A DNA stretch of 22,907 nt from WS-9 sp036274595 (GTDB lineage Bacteria; Eisenbacteria; RBG-16-71-46; SZUA-252): contig DASUFL010000065.1 in NCBI GenBank assembly GCA_036274595.1, positions 1 to 22,907 of the forward strand. The letters are read 5' to 3'. Below, one piece after another: positions 19,938 to 22,907 of the stretch (position 1 is the first letter of the stretch; every line of letters begins with the position of its first letter). The notes beneath the pieces are model-generated. The model was given only the letters and a program-made list of their open reading frames with translations. It was not told the origin of the DNA and ran no database searches. A program made the translations under genes and the position numbers.

Positions 19938-22577
19938 CTACAAGCGGACCCGGGGCAGGCTCTGGCTCACCGCCAGGAAGGCGCTCCAGGGATCCTTCGT
20001 TCGGAGTCGGGCGGCCGCGGTCCGGACGGTGAAGCGGCTCGGCTTCAAGGCCGGGGTGACTTCGCTCCAGGCGAGCGGCATGGAGACCGGGGCGCCTTCC
20101 CGCGCCCGCGGCGAATAGGGCGCGACCCAGGTCGCGCCGCGCCGGTTGCGCAGCGTGTCGATCAAGATCTTTCCCCGGCGGCGCGCCTTCGAGAGGGTCG
20201 CGGTGAATCCATCGGGATCGTCCTGGATCATGGACGCGGCCACGGCCGAGCCGACGCGGGCCACGTCGTCCCAGGACGGACCGCGCCGAAAGGGCGCGAC
20301 GACGTGAAGCCCCTTGCCTCCCGTCGTCTTCGGAAAGGACTCGAGGTCCAGGGCACGGAGCCGCTCGCGAAGGTCGAGCGCGGCGCGCACGGTCCTCGGC
20401 CAGGGGACCGAGGGATCGGGGTCGAGATCGAAGACGAGTCGATCGGGCGCGTCCTGCCGGTCTTCGCGCGCGCCCCAGATGTGGATCTCGATCACGCCGA
20501 CCTGGATCAAGCCGACGAGCCCCGCCACGTTCGACACGGCGAGATAGGTCGCGTTTCCCTTCGACTCGCGCACCCTGATCTGGCGAACCGCGGGGGGAAC
20601 GGCGAAGCCCGGATGCTTCTGGAAGAAGCAGCCGCCCGTGCGCCCTTCCGGGCACCGGACGAGCATGAGCGGACGCCCCTTCACGTGCGGGAGCATCCGC
20701 TCGGCCACGGCTTCGATGTAGGAGGCGAGATCGCGCTTGGTGATGCCTGCCTCGGGAAAGAGGACGCGCTCGGGGTGCGTGATGGCCACGCCGGCCACGG
20801 TCGCCGCGCGCGCTTCCTCCGGCGGCTCGCGAACGGGAGGATGCTTGGGCTCCTCGGGCGGCGGATCGCGGAGCGGAGTCTTCTTGCCGGGATCTCTCTT
20901 CGGCGGTCCCTTGCGCGTCGGCTTCGGGGGCGGCACGGGCCGCTCGCGCCGAGCCTCGGAGGGCTTCTTGTCCTCGCGGAGTCCCTGGAACGACGGATGG
21001 CGAAGCTTGCCGTCGTCGGTCCATCCGGTGAACGCGACTTCGGCCACGAGCTTGGGCTCGACCCAGTGGATACCGCGTCCCGAGCGGGGCCCGCCGGTCA
21101 GCGGAGATTCCTTCGTCTCGAGCGCGCGCAACCGCCGCGTGAGATCGAGGAGCGATTCGTGGGTGAATCCCGTGCCGACGCGTCCCGCGTAGCGGATCGT
21201 TCCCGCTCCGTCACGGACGCCGAGGAGGAGCGCGCCGAATCCCGTGCGCGACCCCTGGGGCTCGGTGTAGCCCGCGATCACCAGCTCCTGCTGCGCCGTG
21301 CACTTGACCTTGAGCCACGACCCCACTCGGCCGCCACGGTACGGAGCGTCGCGCCGCTTCGAGACGATCCCTTCGAGCCCGCGGCGGCACGCTTCCTGGA
21401 ACACGGCGGGGCCGTTCCCCACGACGTGATCGCTGTAGCGAATCGCGTCCCCCCCATTCGCGAGGAGCTCCCGGAGCGCCGCCTTGCGCTCTTCCAGCGG
21501 GAGCTTCGTCAGGTCCTTGCCGTCCTTCGAGAGGAGGTCGAACGCGTAATAGACGAGCGCACCGCGGGCGCCGTCGTTCATCGAGTTCTGGAGCGCCTGG
21601 AAGCTCGTCCGGCCGTCCGGCTCCACGATCACGATCTCGCCGTCGAGCACCGCCTGGTCCACATCGAGCCGCTGGGCCTCCGACGCGAGCGCGGCGAATC
21701 GGCTCGTCCAGTCCTGCCCCGAGCGCGTGACGAACGAGGCGCTCCCGCGCGTCAGCCGGCAGAGAGCCCGGTAGCCGTCGTACTTGATCTCGTGGAGATA
21801 GTCATCGCCTTCCGGAGCGCGGCTCACGAGCGTGGCGAGCTGCAGGGGCGGGATCCGGGGCGTGCGCGGCGCGGCCCTCGACGTGGAGCGGGCGCGCGTC
21901 GTGCGCGTCGTCGCGGCCTTGCCCGCCGCCGTTCGTCGCGCTGTCGCTCTGCGTGGCGTGGCGGAGCGCGCGCTCCGCGCCGAAGGCCGGTCCGAGTGCC
22001 ACACCTTGCCGTTGGAACCCACCTCCTCGATCGCGCGCCCCGTCTTCACGCTCTCGGGATGGTCCAGGAGCACGTCGCCGCGGGCGCGCGACTCCGCGTC
22101 CTTCTCCTTGAAGAGAAGCCAGGTCGGCTTCCGGTCCTCGTCGCGCCCCTTCATGCGAATGAGGAGCCACTTCCCCTTCAGTTTCTCCCCGAAGAGGTCG
22201 AACGAGAGCCTCCCCCGGCGCAGCCCCTCGTGCGGGTCTCCAACCGGCTCCCAGGTTCCTCGATCCCAGAGGAGCACCGATCCACCGCCGTACTCTCCCT
22301 TGGGGATCGTTCCTTCGAAATCGCCGTACTCGACCGGATGGTCCTCGACCTCGACCGCGAGCCGCTTCTCCGCGGGATTCAAGCTCGGCCCTTTCGGCAC
22401 GGCCCAGCTCTTCAGCACGCCATCCAGCTCGAGGCGGAAGTCGTAGTGGAGGTGCGACGCGGCGTGCTTCTGGATCACGTACGCCAGCCTGGGGCGGCGG
22501 CGCGCCGTGCGGCCGCCCCCCTTCGGCTCGGGCGTCTTCCGGAAATCGCGCTTCTTCCGATAGGTCGTGAGCGGCAT
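19938..22577 (-). CDS. ligD: Multifunctional DNA ligase D (phosphoesterase-ligase-polymerase)
   Basis: The 879-aa protein carries all three LigD domains in the order PE-Lig-Pol, as in Pseudomonas. The 3'-phosphoesterase (about 10-195) has His38, His44, Asp46, Arg48, His80 and Tyr84, the same spacing as known PE active sites. A disordered Arg/Ala/Thr linker (about 198-242) follows. The ATP-dependent ligase (about 243-550) has LHEIKYDGYRAL with nucleotidyl Lys265. A second Pro/Lys/Arg linker leads to the primase-like polymerase (about 610-879), with RLVFDLDPDPSVPW holding the metal-binding Asp pair and SFPKTTGGKGLHVV. It repairs double-strand breaks with Ku by end joining. ATG 22577 starts 3 bases after the Ku stop. 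All visible catalytic residues are present, so it should be active. Confidence 0.97.
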   Translation of the reverse strand: MPLTTYRKKRDFRKTPEPKGGGRTARRRPRLAYVIQKHAASHLHYDFRLELDGVLKSWAVPKGPSLNPAEKRLAVEVEDHPVEYGDFEGTIPKGEYGGGSVLLWDRGTWEPVGDPHEGLRRGRLSFDLFGEKLKGKWLLIRMKGRDEDRKPTWLLFKEKDAESRARGDVLLDHPESVKTGRAIEEVGSNGKVWHSDRPSARSARSATPRRATARRTAAGKAATTRTTRARSTSRAAPRTPRIPPLQLATLVSRAPEGDDYLHEIKYDGYRALCRLTRGSASFVTRSGQDWTSRFAALASEAQRLDVDQAVLDGEIVIVEPDGRTSFQALQNSMNDGARGALVYYAFDLLSKDGKDLTKLPLEERKAALRELLANGGDAIRYSDHVVGNGPAVFQEACRRGLEGIVSKRRDAPYRGGRVGSWLKVKCTAQQELVIAGYTEPQGSRTGFGALLLGVRDGAGTIRYAGRVGTGFTHESLLDLTRRLRALETKESPLTGGPRSGRGIHWVEPKLVAEVAFTGWTDDGKLRHPSFQGLREDKKPSEARRERPVPPPKPTRKGPPKRDPGKKTPLRDPPPEEPKHPPVREPPEEARAATVAGVAITHPERVLFPEAGITKRDLASYIEAVAERMLPHVKGRPLMLVRCPEGRTGGCFFQKHPGFAVPPAVRQIRVRESKGNATYLAVSNVAGLVGLIQVGVIEIHIWGAREDRQDAPDRLVFDLDPDPSVPWPRTVRAALDLRERLRALDLESFPKTTGGKGLHVVAPFRRGPSWDDVARVGSAVAASMIQDDPDGFTATLSKARRRGKILIDTLRNRRGATWVAPYSPRAREGAPVSMPLAWSEVTPALKPSRFTVRTAAARLRTKDPWSAFLAVSQSLPRVRL

Positions 22578-22580
22578 GGC

Positions 22581-22907
22581 TCAGGCGGTCCGCTTGTTCC
22601 GGGCGGGAGCCTTCCCGCGCGCGGGCTTTCGCGCGGCCGGCTTGCGCAGCGCGGGATGGTGCGCCGCGCGCTTCCGCGAGCCCTCCCCGCGCGCCCCTTT
22701 GCGCTCCGTCGTCGCGCGCTCCTCGAGGCTTCGCTTGAGGAGCGGCATCAGATCCACGACGTCGGACCGGGCGCTCAAGCGCTTCGGCGCGGCCTCGGGC
22801 TCGAGAATCACATGCGTCTTGCCCGCGCGCACCTTCTTCTCGACGAGCGCGAGCACCTCGTCGTGGTACTCGTCCTGGAATTGACCCGGATTCCACTCGG
22901 CGTCCAT
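22581..22907 (-). CDS. ku: Ku protein, C-terminal part (start beyond the window)
   Basis: The window begins inside the gene: 108 residues are visible, reading MDAEWNPGQFQDEYHDEVLA and LVEKKVRAGKTHVI. The W-N-P-x-x-F-x-D-E-Y-x-x-x-V-x-x-L-(V/I)-E-x-K-x-A-G pattern is the end of the bacterial Ku core. A basic, low-complexity Lys/Arg/Ala/Pro tail (about 68-108) follows, as in many bacterial Ku proteins, where it aids DNA binding and sliding. The ATG at the edge is probably an internal Met. It lies 3 bases before LigD in the same operon, forming the NHEJ pair. Confidence 0.93.
   Translation of the reverse strand: MDAEWNPGQFQDEYHDEVLALVEKKVRAGKTHVILEPEAAPKRLSARSDVVDLMPLLKRSLEERATTERKGARGEGSRKRAAHHPALRKPAARKPARGKAPARNKRTA

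Noticed and set aside
19840..21024. 394-codon minus-strand open frame within the 3' half of ligD
   Set aside because: Same strand but wrong frame; Arg/Ser/Gly-rich shadow, while the ligD frame carries the polymerase motifs.

Overview
The window is a gene-dense, high-GC stretch of chromosome from a Gram-negative-type bacterium. An Omp85-like outer-membrane barrel, a lipoprotein and several signal peptides point to two membranes. Codon use is uniform, and I see no phage, IS, integrase, CRISPR, tRNA or rRNA. The gene families would suit a soil or sediment lineage such as Eisenbacteria, Gemmatimonadota, Acidobacteriota or Myxococcota. I cannot place it more closely from sequence alone.

Layout. 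(1) 1-473: low-affinity iron permease-like gene, cut by the window edge. (2) 717-4233, plus strand: an ATP/ADP-translocase-like (NTT/MFS-fold) membrane protein fused to HEAT repeats, followed by a cyclic-nucleotide-binding-domain protein. (3) 10224-4247, minus strand: a tightly coupled four-gene operon of Omp85-like barrel, secreted protein with kinase-like motifs, lipoprotein metallophosphoesterase and a second NTT-like transporter. (4) 10334-11589, minus: three small stress proteins (CsbD, a 17M-type glycine-zipper protein, DUF6496). (5) 11870-15117, plus: GT4 glycosyltransferase and amylo-alpha-1,6-glucosidase, overlapping by 25 bp. (6) 17258-15148, minus: a histidine-kinase-like protein with a missing ATP site and an NtrC-type sigma-54 response regulator. 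(7) 17641-18773, plus: YtxH and DUF892 ferritin-like proteins. (8) 19032-18883 and 19798-19388, minus: an lmo0937-type 49-aa membrane protein and an unknown 136-aa membrane-anchored protein. (9) 22907-19938, minus: the C-terminal end of Ku followed by LigD, the two-protein bacterial non-homologous end-joining system.

How the parts may work together. The most notable pattern lies in the intergenic regions. Four sites of the form GGCA(C/T)G-N5-TGC with the sigma-54 -24/-12 spacing stand in the right orientation before CsbD, DUF6496-17M, GT4-debranching enzyme and lmo0937. A fifth, TGGC/TTGC site precedes YtxH, and weaker versions precede the 136-aa gene and the NTT-HEAT gene. A sigma-54 activator sits in the middle of them. 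I infer a local sigma-54 stress regulon that couples small protective proteins, glycan or glycogen metabolism and ferritin-like iron handling, beside a DNA end-joining module. This fits desiccation or dormancy survival. The second point of interest is the 10224-4247 operon, which may be an envelope phosphorylation/dephosphorylation module. Both ideas are inference and testable.
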